From: Chloroflexi bacterium GWB2_49_20
GTDB lineage: Bacteria; Chloroflexota; Anaerolineae; Anaerolineales; Villigracilaceae
Reading direction: 5' to 3'
DNA: 64,000 nt
NCBI GenBank assembly: GCA_001796335.1
Contig: MGMF01000018.1
Span: forward strand, 30,089 to 94,088
Made by a program: the position numbers and the translations under genes. This document shows positions 42,657 through 50,212 of this stretch, one piece after another; the first letter of the stretch is position 1; each line of letters starts with the position of its first letter. The notes beneath the pieces were generated by a model, which searched no databases, was not told the origin of the DNA, and saw only the letters and a program-made list of their open reading frames with translations.

Positions 42657-42684
42657 ATTATAGGCCAGTCGGAATATTTGTCAA
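42657..42684 (-). promoter_or_regulatory. Consensus sigma-70 promoter of the pyr operon
   Basis: On the minus strand TTGACA (42684-42679), a 16-nt spacer and TATAAT (42662-42657), both perfect hexamers. Expected start near 42650. Confidence 0.85.
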
Positions 42685-42715
42685 GGTTTTTGCCAGAGAT
42701 TGGTATGATCTCAAT

Positions 42716-42786
42716 AAACCGGGGGGTCGGGGGGTGTGGGCGGCTTCGCACCCTTTGGGTATGCTTCGCAACCGCCCCCCCATCTT
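42716..42786. repeat. G/C-tract inverted repeat after the DUF5671 gene
   Basis: GGGGGG-rich arm (about 42720-42744) faces a CCGCCCCCCC arm (about 42773-42782), with smaller GCTTCGC repeats inside (two copies). It lies between the stop of the DUF5671 gene and the pyr promoter and may terminate the former. Confidence 0.45.
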
Positions 42787-42813
42787 TCCCAATTTATATA
42801 GAAGATATGGCAA

Positions 42814-44739
42814 TTATCTGAAAATGACCGATCCCAGTAAGGAAAGCAGGATCGGAGTAATGATCAATCCCAGCAGGATATAAAAAGCGATCATCCAACC
42901 CGAGGTGGACGCCTGGCTGCGGATTTCCTGTCCCTCAGCCAGTTGGCGCAGGATCTGTGCTGTCTGCCGGTACATCTCCTGTGATGAGTGTCCGCTGACA
43001 CCGCTCCACACCCAGCCGGGGACCGGACTCGGTAAAACCAGCTTGGCGCCGTCAAATCCGGTTAACCAATCGGCCAACGCTTTGGGAGGTTGCAAAGCCA
43101 CTGACGCCGGCAGCAGCACAGCCTTGAAGGCGGTTTGTTGTTCCATTGAAAGAGGTTGCGTGGCAGAGTGTACTTGCAGCGGCAAGCTGGGGAGTTGTTT
43201 GCCCAGGGTGGCTTGCAGCTCCTGCACCAGGTTTGTATCGCCGGGGTCAAGCAGCAACACCGGGAAGGCAGCGTGTTTTTGGTTGAGTGCTTCGGCTGCT
43301 CTTTGCCCATCCCGGCGCAAGGTCAGACCATGATACACACCCAGCAGCACAAACAGCAGTAAAAGCTGTAGGTAGTTCAACACATCGCGTAGCAAGTTGG
43401 AGGGAATGTCACCCAGCAGGCTGCGCAGCAGCAGGAACAGCATACTGCCGGTTACCACCATGCCACCGATCACACTGGCGAACATCACCAGGTACAGGTA
43501 GATCTTGCGCATCAGCGAGCGCCGGGCATGGTCACCATCATCACCGGCCTGCAGGGCATCCGCCTGCATCGGGCGCCAGGTGAGCCACCACAGCGGAAAA
43601 CTGACCAGCATGACTGCCAGGGCAGACGCCAGGCGTGGGCGCAAGGTGGTGGTCCACAAAACACCGCCAACGAGGTTATCAATTATAAAAGAGAGCAGCA
43701 GGCTCAGCCCTATAAAGGTTGCCACCAACCCGATGGCTGAAAGAATATAGTAATAGAATCGGCGCAGCCCGGCCCGCCTGGGCGCATCGGGCACCTCGGT
43801 CATCGAACGATTCAACCAATGCCCAAAGTAAGCCCAGACCCCTGCCAGCGGAATGCCCAGGGATAGCGGGGTGCTGATGGCGCCCATGAAAGCGGACAGT
43901 CCCATCTTTTCCCCTAAAACCAGGCGCAGAAGCACATTCACCACCACTCCGCCCGTGGAAAGGACTGTTATGACACCCGATAAGGCCAGAACATACAGCA
44001 GACCCAATCGCAGAAGCGATTCACGCTCGTGCGATTCCTTCAGGGCGTTTTGGGCTGTTTGCCAGGCGAAATAAAAGAGGGGCGTTCCCACCAGCAACAG
44101 GGACAGACCGTTGGTAAAGGACACCCGGGTCGACGGTCCAAACATTGTGCTGGCAGGCATGCTGAGTACAAAACGCAGCATTTGCTGTACACCCGCCACC
44201 AGCAAGACCAGTGCATATACCACCCAGATGGTGCGGTACAGGCGGCGCTGATTGCTGAGAGCCTCGCTGGAAGTCACTGTCTCCCAATCCTGGCGCAGGA
44301 TGCGGATGAAATAAACCGCCACCAATCCGTTCATTAATATCGCCACCAGGTTATCCGTCCAGACTTGTCCCCGGCTGAACATGGTCAGGTTGTTCGACAT
44401 CAGAAAAAGGCGTAGAACGATGTGATTTACCAGCCCCAGCAGGTTCTGTACGATCGGGATCAAGATTGCCAGAAGGGTGGCATACAGGAAGAAAGCCCGG
44501 ACACCCGAGGCGTGTTCATCCATATCCTCGCGGGCATTGCGCTGGGCCACATTCCAGTGGATCCAGAAAACCGGCACGCCCACCAGGATGAGCGAGAGAG
44601 CCTGTGCCAGGCGGGCTGGCCCACCTCCGACCACGTCCGGTGTGATGGTGGAACGTACCAGCCCGATCAGACCCCACAGCACAACTTCCAGGCTGACCAG
44701 CGAGACAGCATAAAAATACAACCGGCGAACAGTACGCAT
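42814..44739 (-). CDS. DUF5671-repeat membrane protein
   Basis: 641 residues, strongly hydrophobic. About six copies of a roughly 90-residue unit with three helices are visible, three starting with the DUF5671-type RRLYFYAVSLVSLEVVLWGLIGL pattern (residues about 5, 165 and 325) and ending in LILVGVPVFWIHW, LLLVGTPLFYFAW and VMLVSFPLWWLTW, alternating with more diverged units. A soluble region follows at about 490-600 (FPVLLLDPGDTNLVQELQATLG), then a last helix near the C-terminus. Common in Anaerolineae as a family of unknown function. It is followed on the same strand by pyr genes but separated by a terminator and promoter. Confidence 0.78.
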   Translation of the reverse strand: MRTVRRLYFYAVSLVSLEVVLWGLIGLVRSTITPDVVGGGPARLAQALSLILVGVPVFWIHWNVAQRNAREDMDEHASGVRAFFLYATLLAILIPIVQNLLGLVNHIVLRLFLMSNNLTMFSRGQVWTDNLVAILMNGLVAVYFIRILRQDWETVTSSEALSNQRRLYRTIWVVYALVLLVAGVQQMLRFVLSMPASTMFGPSTRVSFTNGLSLLLVGTPLFYFAWQTAQNALKESHERESLLRLGLLYVLALSGVITVLSTGGVVVNVLLRLVLGEKMGLSAFMGAISTPLSLGIPLAGVWAYFGHWLNRSMTEVPDAPRRAGLRRFYYYILSAIGLVATFIGLSLLLSFIIDNLVGGVLWTTTLRPRLASALAVMLVSFPLWWLTWRPMQADALQAGDDGDHARRSLMRKIYLYLVMFASVIGGMVVTGSMLFLLLRSLLGDIPSNLLRDVLNYLQLLLLFVLLGVYHGLTLRRDGQRAAEALNQKHAAFPVLLLDPGDTNLVQELQATLGKQLPSLPLQVHSATQPLSMEQQTAFKAVLLPASVALQPPKALADWLTGFDGAKLVLPSPVPGWVWSGVSGHSSQEMYRQTAQILRQLAEGQEIRSQASTSGWMIAFYILLGLIITPILLSLLGSVIFR

Positions 44740-44772
44740 AGCTCTACCTCCAGATCATAAACGCTGATTTGC

Positions 44773-45261
44773 CTAAGGAGTCTTGGTGGGATAGGGTGTG
44801 GGTGTGTACCAGTCCCAACCCCAGTATGGATTGGGCATGGATGTCAGCTTCCAGACCCCACCCTGTTTGACCAGGCTGGCATTTTGAGTGTCCGACCACG
44901 GACTGGAGAATGGATCGCTGGAGGAATACACAATGGTCACACCCACGATGGCCTCGCTGTCGCTCAGGCTGCTGGTAGTGCCGATCTGTATGGCTGCGTT
45001 GGAAGTATCCAATTGACGGTTCAGGTAAGCCATGCGGAAGTTGTCATAACTCGGTTTGGCATCCTTGTCTGCCAGGTAGGTGTAGGCGCGCTCAAAATCC
45101 ATGTTCTGTACGGCAATGGCGTAGTTGCGCACCACACCGGCCGGGCTGTCTTCAGGACCATAAGTCTGGGTACCCTGGCGGATGAAGAACAACCCCAGGG
45201 CTACTGCCACCAGGATGACGATAAAGATCAAAATACCGATCAGAAAACGATCTTGTTTCAT
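44773..45261 (-). CDS. Membrane-anchored NTF2/DUF4878-like protein
   Basis: 162 residues. There is one N-terminal transmembrane anchor (FLIGILIFIVILVAVALGLFFI), then an extracytoplasmic domain with SPAGVVRNYAIAVQNMDFERAYTYLADKDAKPSYDNFRMAY, the pattern of NTF2-like DUF4878 or lumazine-protein-type lipoproteins, with VGVTIVYSSSDPFSSPW and VWKLTSMPNPYWGWDWY after it. It ends in a Thr/Pro tail (TPTPYPTKTP). The start is preceded by AGGTATACCC. It lies 33 bp before the DUF5671 gene on the same strand and may be co-transcribed with it. No enzymatic motif. Confidence 0.65.
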   Translation of the reverse strand: MKQDRFLIGILIFIVILVAVALGLFFIRQGTQTYGPEDSPAGVVRNYAIAVQNMDFERAYTYLADKDAKPSYDNFRMAYLNRQLDTSNAAIQIGTTSSLSDSEAIVGVTIVYSSSDPFSSPWSDTQNASLVKQGGVWKLTSMPNPYWGWDWYTPTPYPTKTP

Positions 45262-45477
45262 GGGTATACCTCCATATTTTGGACGATGATCTCAGTATAG
45301 CACAGGTGAATAACGGGAAATTAAGGTCAGGTTAGTGACAGAAATTAATGCACGCCGGGTCTTTTATAAATTGGTTGATGGTCAGGCATGGTTATCAGAA
45401 AAGGCTTGTCGCCTGAATAAAATGGTTTTTCTATCAATTAACACCCCCAAAATCTAATTTAGATGCGATTGCCTCGC
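45262..45477. other. Intergenic spacer
   Basis: About 215 bp between the DUF4878-like gene and recN. No gene, strong hairpin or repeat was recognised. Confidence 0.4.
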
Positions 45478-47214
45478 TTAGTTCTTCCCCTGCCTGGCTT
45501 TTTGAGCCAGCTGCAGGATATCTTGCGCTGAGAGCAGTGTGCCTTCAGTGACCTCTCCCAGCATGCCAGCCAGCTCGAGAGTGCGGGCTTCTCCTTGCAG
45601 GTGGGTTACACGCGTAATAGTGCGCTCATTCTCGAGCAGTTTGTGTACCTGCCAGTGCTGGTCTCCAAAGGCCGCCAATTGCGGCAGATGGGTGATGACC
45701 AGTACCTGGTGTTGGCGTGCCAGTTGCCACAACTTTTCACCCACCACCGTGCCCACGCGCCCGCCAATGCCCTGGTCGATCTCGTCGAAGATCAGGGTGG
45801 GTACCTGGTCTGCGCTGGCCAGCACATTCTTTAAGGCCAGCATCAGGCGTGAGGTCTCACCCCCCGAGGCCACTTTGACCAGTGGTTTTAGACCCTCCCC
45901 CGGGTTGGGCGCCACCAGGAATTCAACCCGGTCCATGCCATTTGAGTCGAATGCCAGGCGCTGACCGTCTGGCATGGGCAGGCCGCCGTGCGGATCTGGC
46001 TGGGTCTGGAAATCGACCTTAAATTGGGCACTGGCCATGCGCAGGTCTTCCAATTCAGCTTCAATGCGTTTGCTCAAATCGGCAGCGGCTTGTTTACGCT
46101 GGTTGGATATTGCCACTGCCTGGCTGGCCAGTTCCTTGAGCAGCTCGCTTTCGGCTTCTTGCAGGCTGGCAATTCGTTCACTTGCGTGTGTGATGCCATC
46201 CAACTGGTGGCGGGCATCACTCGCAAAAGCCAGGGCAGCCTCGATGGAGCCGCCGAATTTGCGTTTAATGGCTTGGATCAGGTTAAGACGTTCCTCGGCG
46301 GCTTCCAACCGCTTGGGGTTGAATTCAATGCCTTCCAGGTAATCGCGCAGGCTGTGTGCCATATCCGCAAGGTTTTCTTCGAGTGCGGAAGCCTGGTCAG
46401 ACAGGCCCGCCTGGCTGGAATCGATGCGGCTGAGGTTGGTTAGTGCCTGGGATACCTGCCCGAGCAGGTCTGTGGCAGCCGGGGTTTCGGGTGTACCTTC
46501 ATCCAGGAAGGTCAGGGATTGTTGTGCCAGGGATGTCAGGCTTTCGGCATTGGCCAGCCGGTCCCGTTCATTACGCAGCTCATCTTCTTCGCCGGAGTGC
46601 AAGCGGGCTGCTTCGATTTCTTCAGCCTGGTAGGTTAGCATTTCGGTGCGCCTCTCGGCATCCTGCTGGGCTTCAAGCACTTCCTTTAACTCGCGCCGGA
46701 TTGCCCCTATTTTTTGATGGTTGAGACGGTAGGCAGCCAGGGCGGATTCCAATTTTGCGAAGCGATCCAGCAACCCCAGGTGGGAGCGAATGTCCAGCAG
46801 TGACAGGTGCTCGGATTGCCCGTGGATATCCACCAGCAGGCCGCCCAGCTCGCGCAGCAGGGTCTGGTTGACAGTGCGCCCGTTGATGCGCGCCACGCTG
46901 CGGCCTTCTCGACGGACTTCCCGGCTGATGGTGACAAAATTTTCGTCATCCAGAAGTTCTTCACGCTTGAGCAGCTCGTGGACTGCCGGATGCTGGGAGC
47001 CCTCCAGCTTAAAGGTGGCTTCAACACGTGCCAGGTCTGCTTCCGCCCGAATGACGGTTGCGTCTGCCCGCCCGCCCAGCAACATTTCCACGGCGTCCAT
47101 GATGATGGATTTGCCCGCACCGGTCTCACCCGTGAATATTAACAACCCGCTTTCGAAGGTCAAGTCAAGTTGGTCGATGATTGCAAAATTCAGGATGCGC
47201 AGTTCGTTTAGCAT
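45478..47214 (-). CDS. recN: DNA repair protein RecN
   Basis: 578-residue SMC-like ATPase involved in double-strand break repair. Walker A is GETGAGKS at 29-36 in the family-typical context LTFESGLLIFTGETGAGKSIIMDAVEMLLGGRAD. A long coiled-coil region spans about 150-370. The ABC signature is VASGGETSRLMLALKNVLA, and Walker B is PTLIFDEIDQGIGGRVG. The length and all motifs are normal. No Shine-Dalgarno is evident before the ATG. A palindromic repeat copy lies immediately upstream. Confidence 0.96.
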   Translation of the reverse strand: MLNELRILNFAIIDQLDLTFESGLLIFTGETGAGKSIIMDAVEMLLGGRADATVIRAEADLARVEATFKLEGSQHPAVHELLKREELLDDENFVTISREVRREGRSVARINGRTVNQTLLRELGGLLVDIHGQSEHLSLLDIRSHLGLLDRFAKLESALAAYRLNHQKIGAIRRELKEVLEAQQDAERRTEMLTYQAEEIEAARLHSGEEDELRNERDRLANAESLTSLAQQSLTFLDEGTPETPAATDLLGQVSQALTNLSRIDSSQAGLSDQASALEENLADMAHSLRDYLEGIEFNPKRLEAAEERLNLIQAIKRKFGGSIEAALAFASDARHQLDGITHASERIASLQEAESELLKELASQAVAISNQRKQAAADLSKRIEAELEDLRMASAQFKVDFQTQPDPHGGLPMPDGQRLAFDSNGMDRVEFLVAPNPGEGLKPLVKVASGGETSRLMLALKNVLASADQVPTLIFDEIDQGIGGRVGTVVGEKLWQLARQHQVLVITHLPQLAAFGDQHWQVHKLLENERTITRVTHLQGEARTLELAGMLGEVTEGTLLSAQDILQLAQKARQGKN

Positions 47215-47228
47215 AAATTATTATTTAT

Positions 47229-47280
47229 TTTTCAATAATTTGGGGGAAGGTTGAGGTGTGCCCCTACACCCTATTTTTTT
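47229..47280. repeat. Palindromic intergenic repeat, copy 4 (opposite orientation)
   Basis: TTTTCAATAATTTGGGGGAAGG followed by a GGTGT-GCCCCT-ACACC stem. It matches the reverse complement of 5276-5337 over about 45 bp with a few differences. Confidence 0.65.
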
Positions 47281-47293
47281 GAATTGATACCCT

Positions 47294-47818
47294 TTATTTG
47301 AATAGTTGGATGCCTGAAAGACGGTAGTAAACCGCCGGAGCCACCAGGACGAGATAGATACCCTGGAAGAGAATGCCAAACAGGTTTAAGCTCAGAACAT
47401 GGATCAGGACCATGGGCAGTGCGCCCAACACGACAGCAACGATGATGGTGATGAACAACGGCCGCGCCCGGTGCCGGCGGATGACCCGTCTCACGGTTTC
47501 AGCGATGATCGCACCCGCGGTGGGAGCACTGATCACCACCAGGAACCAGCCGATAAATCCGATGTTTCCCACCAGGGAGATGAGCAGGCTTCCAATAAGC
47601 GACAGCAATCCGGCCACAACAAAACCCAACAGGTAGTCGTACCACTCGGCGTTGTCAAATTTTTTCAACAGGCCGCGCACGCATTCCTTGCAGCGGTAGC
47701 CGGTGGGAGTCAATACGGCGCATTTGGGGCAGATGGGTTTTTCGCAGCGGTTGCAGCGCAGGGTGGTTTCAACGCCGGGGTGATTGGCGCAGGTCAGGAC
47801 AGCAGGGGGTTGAGTCAT
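47294..47818 (-). CDS. B-box zinc-finger membrane protein
   Basis: 174 residues. The N-terminal 45 form a B-box-type zinc finger with two Cys/His clusters (CANHPGVETTLRCNRCEKPICPKCAVLTPTGYRCKEC), followed by about four transmembrane helices (about 60-85, 92-112, 120-140 and 145-165) separated by VRRVIRRHRARP. This architecture is common in Chloroflexota and Planctomycetota but has no assigned function. Its start overlaps the NAD kinase stop by 4 nt (ATGA), so both come from one transcript. Confidence 0.78.
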   Translation of the reverse strand: MTQPPAVLTCANHPGVETTLRCNRCEKPICPKCAVLTPTGYRCKECVRGLLKKFDNAEWYDYLLGFVVAGLLSLIGSLLISLVGNIGFIGWFLVVISAPTAGAIIAETVRRVIRRHRARPLFITIIVAVVLGALPMVLIHVLSLNLFGILFQGIYLVLVAPAVYYRLSGIQLFK

Positions 47819-48687
47819 CGAGGAAAGCCTATGCTTGAATTTTGGTTCATGCGAGCTGTCAGGTTGCGATAGAAATAATCCGGGTCACCAAAACGGACAA
47901 AATGGGCGCTGTAATCCCCCGCCCGGATCTTGACGATATCCTTTTGTTCCAGGCCAACCGGGGTTTGTCCGTCCACACTCAGGACAGTACCCGCATCGCT
48001 GTGGATCTGGATGCTGACTGTGCTGCCTTCCGAAAGTACCACGGCCCGGTCAACGGACAGGTGCGGGGCAATGGGCACGAGCAGAATGTTGCGCAGCTCG
48101 GGCGGTAAAATGGGTCCACCGGCTGCCAGGGCATAGGCAGTTGAACCGGTGGGCGTGGCGGCGATCAGACCGTCAGCCACATAGGTGGTCAACAGGCGCT
48201 CATCCACGCTGGCAGAGATATGCACCGGGCGGATGTAATGCCCGCGGCAAATAACGGCTTCATTCAGAGCGTGCCAGTTGCCCTGTGCATCTCCTGAACG
48301 CCAGTGCTCGGCGCGCAACATCATGCGCTTTTCGATCCAAAATTCACCTTCCAGCAAAAGGGAAAAATAATCCTGCCAATCGTTGCGTCCCACCTGGAAG
48401 AGGAAACCCAGCCTGCCCAGGTTGACGCCCAGGATGGGCACTCCCCAGGGTGCACACAGGTGGGCTGCCCGCAGCATGGTGCCATCTCCACCCACAGCCA
48501 CCAGCATGTCAAACTCGCCATTGCGCACCCGCAAACGCAAGTCCGCATCATCCAGCAGACCACACCGGGTGGTCAGGCCGCGTGTTTTCAATAAAGCTTC
48601 AAAGGATTCGGCTTCCTTGATCGCTTCCGGCATTTTAGGGTGGACGGCAACGACGATCCGCTTCGGAATGGTGAGTTTATCTGTCAT
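47815..48687 (-). CDS. nadK: NAD kinase
   Basis: 290-residue ATP-dependent NAD kinase, the only route to NADP. It has the GGDG motif in LVAVGGDGTMLRAAH (about residue 60), the ILGVNLGRLGFL segment, WHALNEAVICRG (NE motif), and the catalytic-loop region DGLIAATPTGSTAYALAAGGPIL, where Thr/Ser contacts NAD. The gene has a perfect TATAAT 8 nt before the ATG and no ribosome site, so the mRNA may be leaderless. Downstream it is coupled to the B-box protein. Confidence 0.96.
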   Translation of the reverse strand: MTDKLTIPKRIVVAVHPKMPEAIKEAESFEALLKTRGLTTRCGLLDDADLRLRVRNGEFDMLVAVGGDGTMLRAAHLCAPWGVPILGVNLGRLGFLFQVGRNDWQDYFSLLLEGEFWIEKRMMLRAEHWRSGDAQGNWHALNEAVICRGHYIRPVHISASVDERLLTTYVADGLIAATPTGSTAYALAAGGPILPPELRNILLVPIAPHLSVDRAVVLSEGSTVSIQIHSDAGTVLSVDGQTPVGLEQKDIVKIRAGDYSAHFVRFGDPDYFYRNLTARMNQNSSIGFPR

Positions 48688-48695
48688 GCCTGTTT

Positions 48696-48701
48696 ATTAT
48701 A
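48696..48701 (-). promoter_or_regulatory. TATAAT -10 box before nadK
   Basis: Perfect hexamer on the minus strand, 8 nt upstream of the ATG at 48687, with no clear -35. Confidence 0.5.
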
Positions 48702-48762
48702 CCGTAGGAGTGGAAAACCCAAATCATTATTAGCGTGCCAGGGATTTTTTATAATTTTCTAT

Positions 48763-48806
48763 TGTCATCGCGAGATCCGGAAGCTCTTCTCCGGCTCGTG
48801 GCGATC
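48763..48806. repeat. Imperfect palindrome, dispersed-repeat type
   Basis: TGTCATCGCGAG...GGCTCGTGGCGAT forms an imperfect inverted repeat around AAGCTCTTC. It is related to the GCGAGnAGCGnnGnGGCAAT class of intergenic repeats common in environmental Chloroflexota. Confidence 0.5.
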
Positions 48807-48832
48807 TTTTATTTTACATTCGTCCCGCCGAA

Positions 48833-49345
48833 TCACCGCAACACCTGATCACAAGTATTCCGAAAACCACACTTAAGGCAGCGCTGTGCTTCGCTGTGCG
48901 AGCGTGGCACCTCCCGGCGCTTTCCGGAATGCTGCATCTCGGTCAGCAAGTCCAGCAGGGCAGATTCGAGTTCCTGGGTGTAATCCACGGCAAAATCACG
49001 ACCGGAGTAATGGATGATGCCGTACGGAGGTCGCTGACCATAGCTGCGCTCGACCAGCAGGCAGTAGGCTGCCAGTTGAAATATGTGTGAATCGTAGGGA
49101 GCTTCGGGCGGCCGGCCGGATTTTACCTCAACCGGGATGATCTTGCCCTCCTGCTCCACCAGGTAATCTGGTTTGCCGGTCAACCCCAGGTCGGGGTCAT
49201 ACAGCGGTTTCTCCAGTTTTCCCCAGCCGCGTGTGTCGGTATAGATGATGCGGCCGCCTGGCAGCCCGGCAGACTTGCGCTGCTTGGCAGACTTCCAGAA
49301 AAGCAGCAGGGCGATCAGCAGGAGAAACAGGGCAAGGTATTGCAT
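48833..49345 (-). CDS. Cas4/RecB-like nuclease, membrane-anchored C-terminal half
   Basis: 170 residues. An N-terminal transmembrane helix (YLALFLLLIALLLFW) precedes a Cas4/Dna2-type PD-(D/E)XK core: D60 in LTGKPDYLV, E73 and K75 in IIPVEVKSGRPP, then FQLAAYCLLVE. The C-terminus has C156-x2-C159-x5-C165 (CLKCGFRNTC), three of the four cysteines that hold the Cas4 iron-sulfur cluster. The fourth cysteine and the RecB-motif histidine are missing here but occur in the protein encoded directly upstream. There are no CRISPR genes or array nearby, so it is a stand-alone Cas4-like enzyme. The start ATG follows AAGGGG at 11 nt. Confidence 0.82.
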   Translation of the reverse strand: MQYLALFLLLIALLLFWKSAKQRKSAGLPGGRIIYTDTRGWGKLEKPLYDPDLGLTGKPDYLVEQEGKIIPVEVKSGRPPEAPYDSHIFQLAAYCLLVERSYGQRPPYGIIHYSGRDFAVDYTQELESALLDLLTEMQHSGKRREVPRSHSEAQRCLKCGFRNTCDQVLR

Positions 49346-49363
49346 GTTTGCTTGTTCCCCTTC

Positions 49364-49597
49364 TTATATGATCCGTGCGGTACAGTATGAAACCAGCAGC
49401 AGCGACACCAGCAGGAGCAGCAGCGCCAGGGCGCGCATCAACGCGGCTGCCAGTACCTGGCGTCCGTTCTGCTGGTGTAATTTGGTGCCGGCGGTCAATT
49501 CCGCCTGGTTGGAGGACTCGATCCCCTGTCGCTGGTACCACCAGGCACGGGCGCAATATAGATAGGAGCCAATTTCGGAAGCGCGTATGGGTGCCAT
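49364..49597 (-). CDS. Cas4-like nuclease, membrane-anchored N-terminal half
   Basis: 77 residues. The first 45 match the beginning of Cas4 proteins: SEIGSYLYCARAWWYQRQGI, with C15 the expected first iron-sulfur cysteine, then TAGTKLHQQNGRQV, with H41 the RecB-motif histidine. Instead of continuing into the nuclease core, the chain ends in a transmembrane helix (ALALLLLLVSLLLVSYC, about 55-71) and a TAA stop. The second half starts 18 nt later with its own helix. The pair reads as one enzyme split at a membrane hairpin rather than a simple frameshift, since both ends are clean. Confidence 0.75.
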   Translation of the reverse strand: MAPIRASEIGSYLYCARAWWYQRQGIESSNQAELTAGTKLHQQNGRQVLAAALMRALALLLLLVSLLLVSYCTARII

Positions 49598-49655
49598 GCT
49601 GACTTCATTTTAACACGGACACACCCGGTTTACTGTATAATAAAAATTAATAATT

Positions 49656-49696
49656 TGTCATTGCGAAGGAGCGAAGCGACTGAAGCAATCCCCCCA
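49656..49696. repeat. Dispersed CATTGCGAAGGAGCGAAGCGACTGAAGC-type repeat
   Basis: TGTCATTGCGAAGGAGCGAA continues to GCAATCCCCCC, a short intergenic repeat type known from many Chloroflexota and Dehalococcoidia genomes (recognised from memory). It forms a small imperfect stem ATTGC...GCAAT. Confidence 0.55.
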
Positions 49697-49761
49697 CTTT
49701 TTTAACTAAGATACTATTTCATTCCAGGCAGCAAAATTATCCATATTGAGAATTGCTGCTG

Positions 49762-49767
49762 TATAAT
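49762..49767 (+). promoter_or_regulatory. TATAAT -10 box before the thioesterase gene
   Basis: Perfect hexamer 7 nt before the ATG at 49775, with no Shine-Dalgarno between them, consistent with a leaderless transcript. Confidence 0.5.
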
Positions 49768-49774
49768 TCCACCC

Positions 49775-50209
49775 ATGACAGACTACAACTTCACTCACCC
49801 CGTCGAGGTTCGCTATGGCGACCTGGACCCGCAGGGTCATCTCAACAATGCCAAATACCTGACTTACTTTGAACAGGCGCGTATTTTTTATTTTGAAAAA
49901 CTCGGATTATTTACCCGGGATATGTCCTTCCTGGATATCGGCGTGATCCTGGCGGATGTGCACCTGACTTTCAAGGCGCCGGTGCTGTTCGGCATGGAAA
50001 TAGAGGTGGGCGTGCGCACCACCCGGCTGGGTAACAAGTCCTTCACCGTCGAACAGGCGGTCATCGACAACGCCACCGGTAAATTGATGTGCACTGGCGA
50101 ACTGGTGCTGGTGACCTATGACTACCACACCGGGCAGACCATCCCCATCCCGTCAGAGTGGCGGGAGAAGACAAGTGTTTTTGAAGCCCTGCTGAATGGA
50201 GAAAATTAG
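49775..50209 (+). CDS. Acyl-CoA thioesterase, YbgC/4HBT hotdog family
   Basis: 144-residue single hotdog-fold thioesterase that hydrolyses acyl-CoA to free acid. It carries the 4HBT catalytic signature in VRYGDLDPQGHLNNAKYLTYFEQARIFYF, with Asp (D18 region) as the catalytic acid, and VDNATGKLMCTGELVLVTYDYHTGQTIPIP at the end. The actual acyl substrate is unknown. YbgC types prefer short acyl-CoAs. The M42 aminopeptidase gene starts 3 nt after its stop, so they share a transcript. Confidence 0.9.
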   Translation: MTDYNFTHPVEVRYGDLDPQGHLNNAKYLTYFEQARIFYFEKLGLFTRDMSFLDIGVILADVHLTFKAPVLFGMEIEVGVRTTRLGNKSFTVEQAVIDNATGKLMCTGELVLVTYDYHTGQTIPIPSEWREKTSVFEALLNGEN

Positions 50210-50212
50210 ATC

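Noticed and set aside
48833..49600. CRISPR-Cas locus around the Cas4-like genes
   Set aside because: No cas1, cas2 or repeat-spacer array occurs anywhere in the window.
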